DNA from: a bacterium
GTDB taxonomy: Bacteria; SZUA-182; DTGQ01; JAFGSM01
NCBI GenBank assembly: GCA_016934595.1
Contig: JAFGSM010000061.1
Span: 1-34,749 of the forward strand
Length of the DNA stretch: 34,749 nt
Direction: 5' to 3'
A program made the translations under genes and the position numbers. The notes under the pieces were generated by a model. It was given only the letters and a program-made list of their open reading frames with translations. It was not told the DNA's origin and did not search any database. Of the stretch, positions 8,278 to 16,395 are shown piece by piece; position 1 is the stretch's first letter; each line of letters opens with the position of its first letter.

Positions 8278-8321
8278 CCAATTTGCCTTGACAATTACGG
8301 GTAATTGTCAAGGCAAATTGG
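8278..8321. repeat. Perfect 21-bp-arm palindrome upstream of T2SS promoter
   Basis: Two perfectly complementary 21-nt arms, beginning CCAATTTGCCTTGACAA, are separated by only GG. The repeat ends 2 bp before the -35 box of the gspE promoter. It lacks a T-tract and so is not a standard terminator. It could be an operator for a dimeric regulator, a cruciform, or a remnant of a small mobile element. Confidence 0.85.
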
Positions 8322-8323
8322 TA

Positions 8324-8352
8324 TTGACTTGATAACTGCTATAATATATACT
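8324..8352 (+). promoter_or_regulatory. Sigma-70-like promoter of the gsp operon
   Basis: TTGACT at 8324-8329 and TATACT at 8347-8352 are spaced by exactly 17 nt. Initiation near 8359 would give a leader of about 40 nt before gspE. A nearer TATAAT (8340-8345) is only 10 nt from the -35 and is less suitable. Confidence 0.6.
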
Positions 8353-8396
8353 AATTTTAAATATTTATACTAAAATCAAAGGTTTTGGGAGGTTTT

Positions 8397-10127
8397 TTGA
8401 ATTTAGATTTAACAGGAAACAGGTTAGGGGAGCTTCTTATCAAAAAAGGGCTCCTCAGTGAAGAGGACCTTGGAAAGGCCATGGAACAGAGGTCTGCCAC
8501 AACGGACAGACTTGGCAAAGTGCTCATCGGCCTTGGATTTATCTCCGAAGATGATCTGTATAAGACGCTTAGCGAGCAACTCAACATCCCGTATCTTCCT
8601 CAGTCTGAATACCCTGAAGCAACCATTCTGGATATAGACTTTTCCCTTAAATTCATGCGCCAGTACAGGTTTTTCCCATTAGAAATAAAGGACGGGACAC
8701 TGGCTATAGCCATGAGTGATCCATTGGATTTTGATACCATAGATGAGCTGAGGCTTTTCACAAAGCAGAAGATAAAGGTCTATATCTCAAAAGAGACGGA
8801 TGTGCTTACCGCCATTGAGCAAAGATACGGCGAAGGCACTACGACCATGGAGAAGATAATCGGAGATATGGCAGAGGAGGAGCTGCAGCTTCTCGCTTAC
8901 GGAGAAGAGGAGGATATAGATCATCTAAGGGATATGGCATCGGAGGCCCCTATAATAAAACTGGTCAATCTTTTTATATCAAGGGCCATTGAAGACGGTG
9001 CCAGCGATATACACATCGAGCCCTTCGAGGATAAACTACTTGTTAGATTGAGGATAGATGGGATTTTGCACGACATAGAATCCCCGCCAAAACGTATTCA
9101 GGCCGCCATTACATCCAGGGTAAAGATTATGGCCAATTTGAATATTGCAGAAAGGAGGCTGCCTCAGGATGGAAGGGTCAGGCTGAGGGTGGCGGGCAGA
9201 AAGATAGATCTCAGGGTATCCACTGTGCCCACGCTCTATGGAGAGAGTGTAGTTCTTAGGGTATTGGACAGGGAAAGCATCTTTCTCAGGCTTGAGGACC
9301 TTGGATTTCCTTCTGACAAGCTGGATGATTTTGAACGCCTTATTCACAAGCCTCATGGGATCATTCTGGTTACAGGACCTACAGGCAGCGGAAAAACCAC
9401 GACCCTTTATGCCGCATTGGAGAAGATCAACTCTCCTGACAAAAAGATAATCACGGTTGAAGACCCTGTTGAGTACCAGTTGAGCGGGGTTAATCAGATT
9501 CAGGTCAATCCGAAGATAGGCCTAACGTTTGCCAATGGATTGAGGTCGATAGTCCGTCAGGACCCTGACATCATGATGGTCGGAGAGATAAGAGACAGGG
9601 AAACGGCAGAGATATCCATCCAATCGGCCTTGACAGGGCATCTTGTCTTTTCAACACTTCACACTAACGACGCTCCAAGCGCAATAACAAGGCTTCTCGA
9701 TATGGGTGTTGAGGGCTATCTGGTATCTTCATGCCTGGAAGGCATATTGGCCCAAAGGCTTGTAAGGGTGATCTGCAAAAGCTGTAAACAACCTGTCATA
9801 CCGGACAAAAAGGCGCTGGAGGAGATGGGCATAAAGGCGAGGGAGATGAGGGTCGCCTATCGCGGCAAGGGATGCGATGTATGCAAAAATACAGGATATC
9901 ATGGCCGTACCGGCATATTTGAGTTCATGACGATAACGGATCCTGTTAGAAACTTGATATTGGAGAAGACAGGGTCAAGCATCGTTAGGCAGAAAGCCAT
10001 TCAAATGGGGCTTAAGCCTTTAAGAGAGGATGGCTGGGACAAGGTAAAACAAGGTGTCACGACCATCGAGGAGGTCCTCAGGGTGACCCGCGAAGAGGAA
10101 GTGGCCGGGCTTATGGAGGGATCATAG
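8397..10127 (+). CDS. gspE: T2SS assembly ATPase GspE with MshEN domain
   Basis: GspE is the cytoplasmic hexameric ATPase that powers pseudopilus assembly. I choose TTG 8397, because the track start (TTG 8385) lies before GGGAGG, which is the ribosome binding site for 8397; this gives 576 residues. The N-terminus holds two MshEN-type motifs, RLGELLIKKGLLSEEDL and DRLGKVLIGLGFISEDDL, separated by five residues, a layout known to bind c-di-GMP in related ATPases. ASDIHIEP, the Walker A box GPTGSGKTTT (about residue 327), the Walker B region MMVGEIRDRETAE and the His box STLHTNDAPSA follow. A CxxC...CxxC zinc motif (CKSC, CDVC) near the C-terminus distinguishes GspE/PilB from retraction ATPases. 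It is the first gene of the operon, and gspF starts 6 bp after its stop. Confidence 0.95.
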   Translation: MNLDLTGNRLGELLIKKGLLSEEDLGKAMEQRSATTDRLGKVLIGLGFISEDDLYKTLSEQLNIPYLPQSEYPEATILDIDFSLKFMRQYRFFPLEIKDGTLAIAMSDPLDFDTIDELRLFTKQKIKVYISKETDVLTAIEQRYGEGTTTMEKIIGDMAEEELQLLAYGEEEDIDHLRDMASEAPIIKLVNLFISRAIEDGASDIHIEPFEDKLLVRLRIDGILHDIESPPKRIQAAITSRVKIMANLNIAERRLPQDGRVRLRVAGRKIDLRVSTVPTLYGESVVLRVLDRESIFLRLEDLGFPSDKLDDFERLIHKPHGIILVTGPTGSGKTTTLYAALEKINSPDKKIITVEDPVEYQLSGVNQIQVNPKIGLTFANGLRSIVRQDPDIMMVGEIRDRETAEISIQSALTGHLVFSTLHTNDAPSAITRLLDMGVEGYLVSSCLEGILAQRLVRVICKSCKQPVIPDKKALEEMGIKAREMRVAYRGKGCDVCKNTGYHGRTGIFEFMTITDPVRNLILEKTGSSIVRQKAIQMGLKPLREDGWDKVKQGVTTIEEVLRVTREEEVAGLMEGS

Positions 10128-10133
10128 AAGGAA

Positions 10134-11357
10134 ATGGCGGTTTTTGTGTATAAGGCGTCTGACAGCTCCGGGAAAATAATAACAGGCAGTATGGAAGCCA
10201 AGGACAAGGCTATGGTTATAAACCGGTTGCAGTCATCCTCCTATTTCCCTATAAAGGTAGAACAGGGGACGCAGACGCATGCATCTTTCGTTGAACGTGT
10301 CAAGGGAAAACGGGTATTTGAAAGGGTAACCAGCAAGGATATTTTGAGTTTTACCCAGCAGCTTGCCACATTGACGGGCTCTTCCATACCTCTTGACAGA
10401 AGCCTTGCAACTCTCAAGGAACTGGCGGAGAAAGAAAAACTTGCCTCAATTATAGACGACATTCATAAAAACGTACATGGAGGAAGCCACTTTGCCGATG
10501 CGCTGGCCCAGCATCCCAAATACTTTAGCAAGCTGTATATCAATATGGTAAAGGCAGGCGAGGCAGGAGGCGTGCTGGAGACGGTTCTGGCAAGGCTTGC
10601 GGAATTTCTGGAAAGCTCTCAGGAGATGAGGGATAATATTGTCAGCGCCCTTATATATCCGATCCTGCTAACCCTTGTAGGCGGGATCGCTGTCGCCATA
10701 TTGCTGATCTTTGTCGTGCCAAAATTTAAACTCATATTTATGGACATGGGCCAGGCCATGCCGATTCCTACACAGATATTGCTGGGTTTTAGCCAGGCCA
10801 TAGTGGATTACTGGTGGTTGATTCTTGGTGTTTTAGGTGTAGGATATTATATAATAAGACGCTATATAGATTCGCCCAGGGGCAAATGGAGATGGGACAG
10901 GATGAAGTTAAGAATGCCCGTCTTTGGCGCTCTGGTGCAGAAGATAGAGATTTCACGTTTCACAAGGACTTTGGGCACATTGATACAAAGCGGGGTGCCC
11001 ATTTTGCAGTCTTTGGGAATTGTCAGGGATATCATTGGAAATGTAGTTGTTTCCAAGTCCATAAGCAGGGTTCAGAGCAGCATTAAGGAAGGGGAAAAGA
11101 TTTCTGAGCCCCTCAAACAAAGCGGGATATTCCCTCCGCTTGCTGTTCACATGATTGATGTAGGGGAAGAAACTGGGCAACTGGAGAATATGATGTTCAA
11201 GGTCGCCGACACATTTGATGTCGATGTGAGAAATGGCATAAAAAGGCTGGTCGGCCTTTTGGAGCCGGTGCTCATACTGCTTATGGGGATTATCGTGGGA
11301 TTCATTGTAGTTTCCATGCTCCTGGCCATATTCAGCGTCAATGAGATACCGCTTTGA
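10134..11357 (+). CDS. gspF: T2SS inner-membrane platform protein GspF
   Basis: GspF is the polytopic platform protein that couples GspE to pseudopilin assembly. The 407-residue product has the normal length and the duplicated T2SSF domain. The first copy (about residues 70-195) includes FTQQLATLTGSSIPLDRSL and the second (about 270-395) includes FTRTLGTLIQSGVPILQSL. Membrane segments lie near residues 170-190, 220-240 and 380-400 (ILLMGIIVGFIVVSMLLAIF). The N-terminus MAVFVYKASDSSGKIITG is typical. It follows gspE after 6 bp and ends 26 bp before the gspG start. Confidence 0.95.
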   Translation: MAVFVYKASDSSGKIITGSMEAKDKAMVINRLQSSSYFPIKVEQGTQTHASFVERVKGKRVFERVTSKDILSFTQQLATLTGSSIPLDRSLATLKELAEKEKLASIIDDIHKNVHGGSHFADALAQHPKYFSKLYINMVKAGEAGGVLETVLARLAEFLESSQEMRDNIVSALIYPILLTLVGGIAVAILLIFVVPKFKLIFMDMGQAMPIPTQILLGFSQAIVDYWWLILGVLGVGYYIIRRYIDSPRGKWRWDRMKLRMPVFGALVQKIEISRFTRTLGTLIQSGVPILQSLGIVRDIIGNVVVSKSISRVQSSIKEGEKISEPLKQSGIFPPLAVHMIDVGEETGQLENMMFKVADTFDVDVRNGIKRLVGLLEPVLILLMGIIVGFIVVSMLLAIFSVNEIPL

Positions 11358-11383
11358 CAAAAACCTTAACGAGAGGGATCTTT

Positions 11384-11848
11384 ATGAAAAGAAAAATATG
11401 GGATGATTCGTCACTGCTTTGTCAGAGGGGTTTTACTCTGATAGAACTGCTTGTGGTTATGATTATAATCAGCATGCTGGCGGCCCTTGTCGGTCCAAGG
11501 GTTTTCAAGAAATTGGGCAAGGCTAAGATGCAGGCCGCAGAGGGGCAGATTCATCTTTTTGAAATGGCCCTTGACACATATCGACTTGATACAGGCCATT
11601 ACCCTGAAAGACTGGAGGATCTGGTAAACAGGCCAGGCGGATCGGATTTCTGGGATGGGCCGTATTTGAAAAAAGGTATACCCAAGGACCCCTGGGGGAA
11701 TGATTACCATTACGCAAAATCAGGGGAAGAGTATGTGCTTCAATCTTATGGCGCGGATGGTCAGCCGGGCGGAGAAGGCGAAAACGCAGATATCCCAAAA
11801 GGTGATGATATGCAAACCAGGACGGTGGTTTCACCGGGAGAGTATTGA
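11384..11848 (+). CDS. gspG: T2SS major pseudopilin GspG
   Basis: GspG forms the main body of the periplasmic pseudopilus. ATG 11384 with a GAGAGGG ribosome binding site is preferred over the track's TTG at 11354, which overlaps the gspF stop; this gives 154 residues. A basic leader ends at the prepilin peptidase site RG/FTLIELLVV, with Glu at position +5 for chain packing. The mature part has the GspG hallmarks: AAEGQIHLFEMALDTYRLD, the YPERLEDLV segment, DPWGNDYHY and a C-terminal SYGADGQPGGEGENADI loop that binds calcium in known structures. No prepilin peptidase gene is present in the window. Confidence 0.95.
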   Translation: MKRKIWDDSSLLCQRGFTLIELLVVMIIISMLAALVGPRVFKKLGKAKMQAAEGQIHLFEMALDTYRLDTGHYPERLEDLVNRPGGSDFWDGPYLKKGIPKDPWGNDYHYAKSGEEYVLQSYGADGQPGGEGENADIPKGDDMQTRTVVSPGEY

Positions 11849-11857
11849 CGCCTGTAT

Positions 11858-12490
11858 ATGAGGTTTATCTCGAAAATAGCCTTTTATTTTCATCCAGCCC
11901 GGCGCAGCAAAACGGCAAGGGCGTTTGTTTTGGAGAATAATAACCCTCACGGGTTTACCCTGTTCGAGATAATTGTCGTTATGGGGATCATTGCCATTGT
12001 GGCTGCCCTCATTGTGCCGAGGGTTGGAAACACCATTTACAATATGAGGCTTCGTTCGGCCGTTCGTCAGTGTTCGGCAGTTTTGAGATATACGAGAAGC
12101 ATGGCGATAACCACCCAAAAAGAACAAAGGGTCAGTTTTTTTATCAAGGGCGATCCTGAGGAAAAGGATTATTACAATTATAACAGGGTAACCAGGGATT
12201 CAAGCGGTCAATCCGGAGGGGAAGCTTATGATATAGACGAGGCAGGCGGTCCTGACAGCCTGAAGCATGAGACAAGAAAGGTGGAGATGGATTCTTCTAT
12301 ATCCTTGAGATGGAGGGATGCTCCGGATAAGGATTGGAAAGAGGAAGGCAGGTTTGAGGTCATCTTTTCCCAAAGGGGCATTGCCTCGGGGGGAGAAATA
12401 AGGTTTGCCCTCTTTGAGGGGAAAAGGGATTACATTTTGAGTGTAGATCCGGTGACAGGGAGGGCAAAAATCCTTGCAGGAGAGGGATAG
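11858..12490 (+). CDS. gspH: T2SS minor pseudopilin GspH
   Basis: This 210-residue prepilin has a long basic leader of about 32 residues followed by the cleavage site HG/FTLFEIIVVMGIIAIVAAL, retaining Glu+5. The segment LRSAVRQCSAVLRYTRSMAITTQ after the transmembrane helix is characteristic of GspH/FimT proteins. The C-terminal part is beta-rich (FSQRGIASGGEIRFAL, ILSVDPVTGRAKIL). Its gene order position between gspG and gspI supports the name. The ATG has only a distant ribosome binding site, so expression may depend on coupling to gspG, which ends 9 bp upstream. Confidence 0.9.
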   Translation: MRFISKIAFYFHPARRSKTARAFVLENNNPHGFTLFEIIVVMGIIAIVAALIVPRVGNTIYNMRLRSAVRQCSAVLRYTRSMAITTQKEQRVSFFIKGDPEEKDYYNYNRVTRDSSGQSGGEAYDIDEAGGPDSLKHETRKVEMDSSISLRWRDAPDKDWKEEGRFEVIFSQRGIASGGEIRFALFEGKRDYILSVDPVTGRAKILAGEG

Positions 12491-12495
12491 TTGCT

Positions 12496-13032
12496 TTGCT
12501 TATTAGGTTTGTAAGAAAACCCTTTATGGGCCTTTGGCTGGCGATAAAGGATAAAGATGCACGAAAGGGATTTTTTTTAAACAAAGAATGGCGCAGGGGT
12601 TTTACACTTCTTGAGATAATGGTGGCGCTTGCGATAATGTCCATAGCCCTTGTTACGGTTATGCAGCTTTTTTCCGGGTCTCTACGCTCGGCCAAGGTGT
12701 CTTATGATTATTCTCTGGCAGTTATAGGCGCAAAAACCAAGATGGAGGAAGCCCTGGCAGCCAAAAACATGGAAGATTTTGATGATCTCGCAAAAAGCGG
12801 CGAGTTTGATAATGATCTGCTAAATGGTTATCATTGGGAGATCATCGGGCCTGAGCCTTATGAAGAGATGCTGCCTGAAGGCTTGAGGACGGATATCGAT
12901 AAAGAAAAAGGGCCTGTCGCCGATTTGCCTTATAAATTATACCAGATCGATGTTAAGGTCAAATGGAATGTCGGCGACAAGGAAAAAGAAGTGGGTTTTA
13001 CAACGCTTAAGATGCTGGAGGAAAGGGATTAG
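12496..13032 (+). CDS. gspI: T2SS minor pseudopilin GspI
   Basis: GspI is one of the minor pseudopilins (I, J, K) that form the pseudopilus tip. A TTG start at 12496 is supported by AGGAGAGGG eight bases upstream; ATG 12526 is the in-frame alternative. The leader ends at RRG/FTLLEIMVALAIMSIALV with Glu+5. The sequence AKTKMEEALA after the helix and the short 178-residue length fit GspI. Its last 65 bp overlap the proposed start of gspJ. Confidence 0.88.
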   Translation: MLIRFVRKPFMGLWLAIKDKDARKGFFLNKEWRRGFTLLEIMVALAIMSIALVTVMQLFSGSLRSAKVSYDYSLAVIGAKTKMEEALAAKNMEDFDDLAKSGEFDNDLLNGYHWEIIGPEPYEEMLPEGLRTDIDKEKGPVADLPYKLYQIDVKVKWNVGDKEKEVGFTTLKMLEERD

Positions 13033-13798
13033 AGGCCGTATCGGAAGCATAAAGAGGGAAGCAGGTTTTACCCTGCTTGAATTGGTGATATCCGTAACAA
13101 TCCTTGCCCTCATCCTCGGCGTGATCCTTGGCGCGATGCGTTTGGGAAGCAGGTCCTGGGAGGTTGAGGAAAAGAGGGTGGAGAGGCTGCAGAGGATGAG
13201 GGTCACGTATGATATCATCTCGGAAGATATCAAATCCGTTTTGTGTAATGTAAAGAAAAGTATTTGTCCTGGAGGCAGCGGTTGCAGACATATAGCCCAT
13301 ATGTTTATCGGCGAAAATGACAGGATAAAATTCGTGTCTGCAAATCCCGGCATCGGCGCAAATCTTAGCAGGAGCAGATACAGGGTGGCAAGTTATTATC
13401 TGGGCCAGGACTATAATACGGAATATGAAGGGGTTGTCCTTGAAGAGAGCAAATGGCTCTTCCCTGATTTTTTCCGTTTTGACTTCGTATGCGATATATG
13501 CGATTCCGAGTCAAGCGAGTTTGAAAGCGAGTCGAATCTATATGTCATCTATCCGGATGTGACAGAGCTGACTTTTCAGTATTATGGAACCAGAAACGGC
13601 GAGTCTGAACCTGATTGGTATGATACATGGAATTCCCTGGAAGACCTTTGTTCCTGCGACCCTGGATATATACAGGAGCTATTGCCTGAAAAAGTAAGGA
13701 TAAGGATGCTCAGGCCGCCTATTAAAGGCCGGAAGGCGGAAGAAGAGCCCGAAGAAATTGTCATTGAGGTATATATAAGGTGCGGACAGGGAACATAA
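12968..13798 (+). CDS. gspJ: T2SS minor pseudopilin GspJ
   Basis: The prepilin site AG/FTLLELVISVTILALILG and the following ARRLG-type segment (AMRLGSRSWEVEEKRVERL) identify GspJ, another pseudopilus tip subunit. The start is unresolved. No ATG, GTG or TTG lies in frame between the gspI stop and the hydrophobic helix. The options are ATG 12968 (used here, weak AAGG upstream), ATG 12950 (no ribosome binding site), or an ATT at 13027 directly after GGAGGAAAGGG. The last would give a conventional 13-residue leader. The cytosine-rich middle carries CDICDSE and CSCDPG cysteines that could form disulfides in the periplasm. The gene's 3' end overlaps gspK by 19 bp. Confidence 0.88.
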   Translation: MSATRKKKWVLQRLRCWRKGIRGRIGSIKREAGFTLLELVISVTILALILGVILGAMRLGSRSWEVEEKRVERLQRMRVTYDIISEDIKSVLCNVKKSICPGGSGCRHIAHMFIGENDRIKFVSANPGIGANLSRSRYRVASYYLGQDYNTEYEGVVLEESKWLFPDFFRFDFVCDICDSESSEFESESNLYVIYPDVTELTFQYYGTRNGESEPDWYDTWNSLEDLCSCDPGYIQELLPEKVRIRMLRPPIKGRKAEEEPEEIVIEVYIRCGQGT

Positions 13799-14838
13799 CA
13801 ACAATTATTTTCGGGGCAGTGATTATATTGACCTCATGTTACCTTTTTGGTCATTCCTGCGAAGGCCGGAACCCAGGATTTACAGATGAAAGAGGTGTCG
13901 CGCTGATGATGATTTTGTGGGTCTTGATCCTTTTGGATATAATTGTGCTTCAGTTTGCTTCATCGATGAGGACGGAGGTGGAAATCACCAGAAATTTCAG
14001 GGACAGCATTGAGTCTTATTATCTGGCAATGGCTGGCATCGAGATGGCGAAGTTTGAATTAAAATATGTGGGAAGCATCACAAGGACGCATGGCCCTGAT
14101 CCCAACAGCGGCGCAGTGGATTTCAGGATCGGCTCTCTGGACAGGGAAGAAAGCCCCCGTTTCGGGAGGCGGGTATCTATGGGACGAGGAAGATTTTCTT
14201 ACGAATACCACCCGAAGGATGCAAAATATGATCTGAATTTTCTGACAGGACCAGGAAATGAGGCGAAGCTTAAGGAGGTTCTTGTAGAATGCGGGGTGGA
14301 ACCAGAAAGCCCGGAATTGAGCGATATCTCAAGATCGATTATAGACTGGAGGGACGCGGATCACGATCTGTCAGGGCCTGACATAGGCGCTGAGGATGAT
14401 TGGTATAAGGACAACTGGCAGGGTTATGAATGCAAAGATGATATGTTCTACAGCGTTGACGAATTGGCTCTCATCAGGGGCTTAAGACTTGAAGAAGGGG
14501 ACACCGGGGATGAGATAAAAGAGAAAAAGGCTCTGCTAAATCGTATCTATGAAAAAGTGGATGCCCACCCTTTTGACAATAGATTGATACCTCCTCATAG
14601 AGTCCCCAATCCTATCTGGGATCCAAATCGTGACACCCCTATTATGAATAAAAGATCGGAATATTATGAGGTGATATCCACCGGTTGGGTCAAAGGGGGT
14701 ATTGCACAGAGGAAGATCAAGGCCGGATTCAAGATAAAGGGGAGTGAAAACATACAGTTTATTTCATGGACTGACAATTATATACCGCTTGAGGATTTTG
14801 ACCCGAATCAGGGCAATGCAGATTCGGATACGATTTAG
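13780..14838 (+). CDS. gspK: T2SS minor pseudopilin GspK with inserted repeat in leader
   Basis: GspK caps the pseudopilus tip. RG/VALMMILWVLILLDIIVLQ is the GspK-type cleavage site and helix, lacking Glu+5 as usual for this subunit. SYYLAMAGIEMAKFEL, SIIDWRDADHD and the large 352-residue size agree. The leader before the cleavage site is odd: about 40 residues, with an extra hydrophobic stretch (IIFGAVIILTSCYLFG) and then the peptide HSCEGRNPGFTDE. That peptide is encoded by a 42-bp dispersed element (13850-13891) also found in the radical SAM gene. The start is GTG 13780 inside gspJ; in-frame GTG 13819 and TTG 13828 are alternatives. Whether prepilin peptidase still processes this leader is unknown. 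Confidence 0.88.
   Translation: MRTGNITTIIFGAVIILTSCYLFGHSCEGRNPGFTDERGVALMMILWVLILLDIIVLQFASSMRTEVEITRNFRDSIESYYLAMAGIEMAKFELKYVGSITRTHGPDPNSGAVDFRIGSLDREESPRFGRRVSMGRGRFSYEYHPKDAKYDLNFLTGPGNEAKLKEVLVECGVEPESPELSDISRSIIDWRDADHDLSGPDIGAEDDWYKDNWQGYECKDDMFYSVDELALIRGLRLEEGDTGDEIKEKKALLNRIYEKVDAHPFDNRLIPPHRVPNPIWDPNRDTPIMNKRSEYYEVISTGWVKGGIAQRKIKAGFKIKGSENIQFISWTDNYIPLEDFDPNQGNADSDTI
13850..13891 (+). repeat. 42-bp dispersed palindromic element, copy 1 (inside gspK)
   Basis: This copy of the element GTCATTCC-N...GCCGGAA-CCAGGATTT-CAGATGAAA lies within the gspK leader. Translated in the gspK frame it gives GHSCEGRNPGFTDE. The hairpin arms are partly degraded compared with the intergenic copy at 29767-29808. 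Confidence 0.85.
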
Positions 14839-14859
14839 AGTTTTTTTAAAGAGGAGAGG

Positions 14860-16395
14860 ATGTTTTTATTCCAGCAAAGTTTAGGGATAGATTTCAGGGA
14901 GGATACACTCCGTCTGGTTTTATTGGGCAAGACCATTAAAGGCACAATCCTGGTGGATCACCTGATAAAAAGATACCCGAACCTGGCTGATAAGCCTAGG
15001 GAAGGGGAGGCAATCGATGAGCTGGTGGCAGACCTGAATGCCTTTTTTTCTGACCGTAGCCGTCCTTCGGAGGTGATTTTAGGCATTCCGAGGCAGAAGG
15101 TTATACTCAGAGAGATACACTTGCCTGCCCTTGAACGGGAGGAGTTAAAAGAGATCATCACCTTTGAGATTGAGAAACATATACCATTGCCTTCCCAGGA
15201 AATATATTATGACTATCAAACAATGGAAAAGGTTTCAGAATCTGAAAATAGGATAATGCTGGGTTTGATCAAAAAGGAGGATATGGATTTTTATCTTAAT
15301 ATCCTTGAGAGGGCTCAGCTAATTCCCACGCTGGCTACACCCCTGTCCTATGTCCTAAAAGATTGCCCAGGCTGCAATCATTTTGCCGGTCAAGACCTTG
15401 GCGCCATGGTGGATATCGGAGAAAAAGAGATTGAGATTGACCTGCTTCAGGGCAGCAGCCTTGTCTTCAGCAGGAGTTTATCCATTAAAGATGAGGGATT
15501 GGATGAAGATTCTGCCATGACAAACAGAGAGCCTTCTTCAAAGGATGAAGAAGAAGGTTTAATGGATAAAAAGACGAGGGCTATCGGAACTGGGCTGCTT
15601 GGCATTGTCAAACAGATGTTCCGGACAATAAAGCATCCTGTGGATGAAGGGCTTGCAAGGATTGTTTTAACAGGCATGGGCGCATATGATTTACATTTGT
15701 CGGATTTTCTTCATGAAAGCTCGGGTATAGATGTTTACATACCTAATCCCTTCCATGGATTGACGGAAAAAAGTATATCAGGCCGCAAGGCATCCGCTCT
15801 CGCAATGGCCACAGGCCTGGCTGTAAAGGGGTTAAAGGAGAGTTTCACAGACCTGAACCTTCTTCCCGTCGAGATGAGGGTAAGGCGGACATCGCACGCA
15901 TTCTCTTTTGCCGTGATATTATTGTCCCTGCTTTTTTTATTGCTAACGGCTACGGCTTATACGGGTTTTGGAAAGTCTGGCTGGTTTTATCTTCCAAAGA
16001 GATTAAAGCTCGAAAGGGTTGTTAATACATCCAAGCAATTGCAGGATCAGGTGCGTGATATCAGGATAGTTTCCCAAAGGATCGATGAAACCTCCAAGAA
16101 GATAGACGAGATCCGTACTTTGATGAAAAAACGCGTCAGCAAGCTTGAAATATTGCAGGAACTGAGCGCGATTATACCTGAAAGCGTCTGGCTGGACAAG
16201 GCCGACATAGCAAACGACAAGATTGAAATAAACGGTTATGCGGATGCCTCCTCCAGTTTGATCGGCATCATGGAGGACTCCCCTTTGCTTGAGAATGTCA
16301 TCTTTCCATCGACCATAACAAAGAGGCCTGGAGAAAAGGAGAGGTTCAGGATAATCGCCAATATCCAGAGGGGGCTGACCGAGAATGGGAAATAG
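14860..16395 (+). CDS. gspL: T2SS inner-membrane protein GspL (PilM-PilN-like)
   Basis: GspL links the cytoplasmic ATPase GspE to the periplasmic part of the machine. The first 330 residues read as a PilM/actin-like cytoplasmic domain (LGIDFREDTLRLVLLG, EVILGIPRQKVILREI, FEIEKHIPLP). A linker with DLNLLPVEMR precedes one membrane helix (about 347-367). The periplasmic part has a coiled coil and a PilN-like ferredoxin fold (SVWLDKADIANDKIEINGYA). The arrangement is that of a PilM-PilN fusion, the accepted relationship between GspL and type IV pilus proteins. The ATG follows AGAGGAGAGG closely, and its end overlaps gspM by 11 bp. Confidence 0.88.
   Translation: MFLFQQSLGIDFREDTLRLVLLGKTIKGTILVDHLIKRYPNLADKPREGEAIDELVADLNAFFSDRSRPSEVILGIPRQKVILREIHLPALEREELKEIITFEIEKHIPLPSQEIYYDYQTMEKVSESENRIMLGLIKKEDMDFYLNILERAQLIPTLATPLSYVLKDCPGCNHFAGQDLGAMVDIGEKEIEIDLLQGSSLVFSRSLSIKDEGLDEDSAMTNREPSSKDEEEGLMDKKTRAIGTGLLGIVKQMFRTIKHPVDEGLARIVLTGMGAYDLHLSDFLHESSGIDVYIPNPFHGLTEKSISGRKASALAMATGLAVKGLKESFTDLNLLPVEMRVRRTSHAFSFAVILLSLLFLLLTATAYTGFGKSGWFYLPKRLKLERVVNTSKQLQDQVRDIRIVSQRIDETSKKIDEIRTLMKKRVSKLEILQELSAIIPESVWLDKADIANDKIEINGYADASSSLIGIMEDSPLLENVIFPSTITKRPGEKERFRIIANIQRGLTENGK

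Noticed and set aside
8340-8345. TATAAT as the -10 box of the gsp promoter
   Set aside because: It is only 10 nt from TTGACT; TATACT at 8347 gives the ideal 17-nt spacing.
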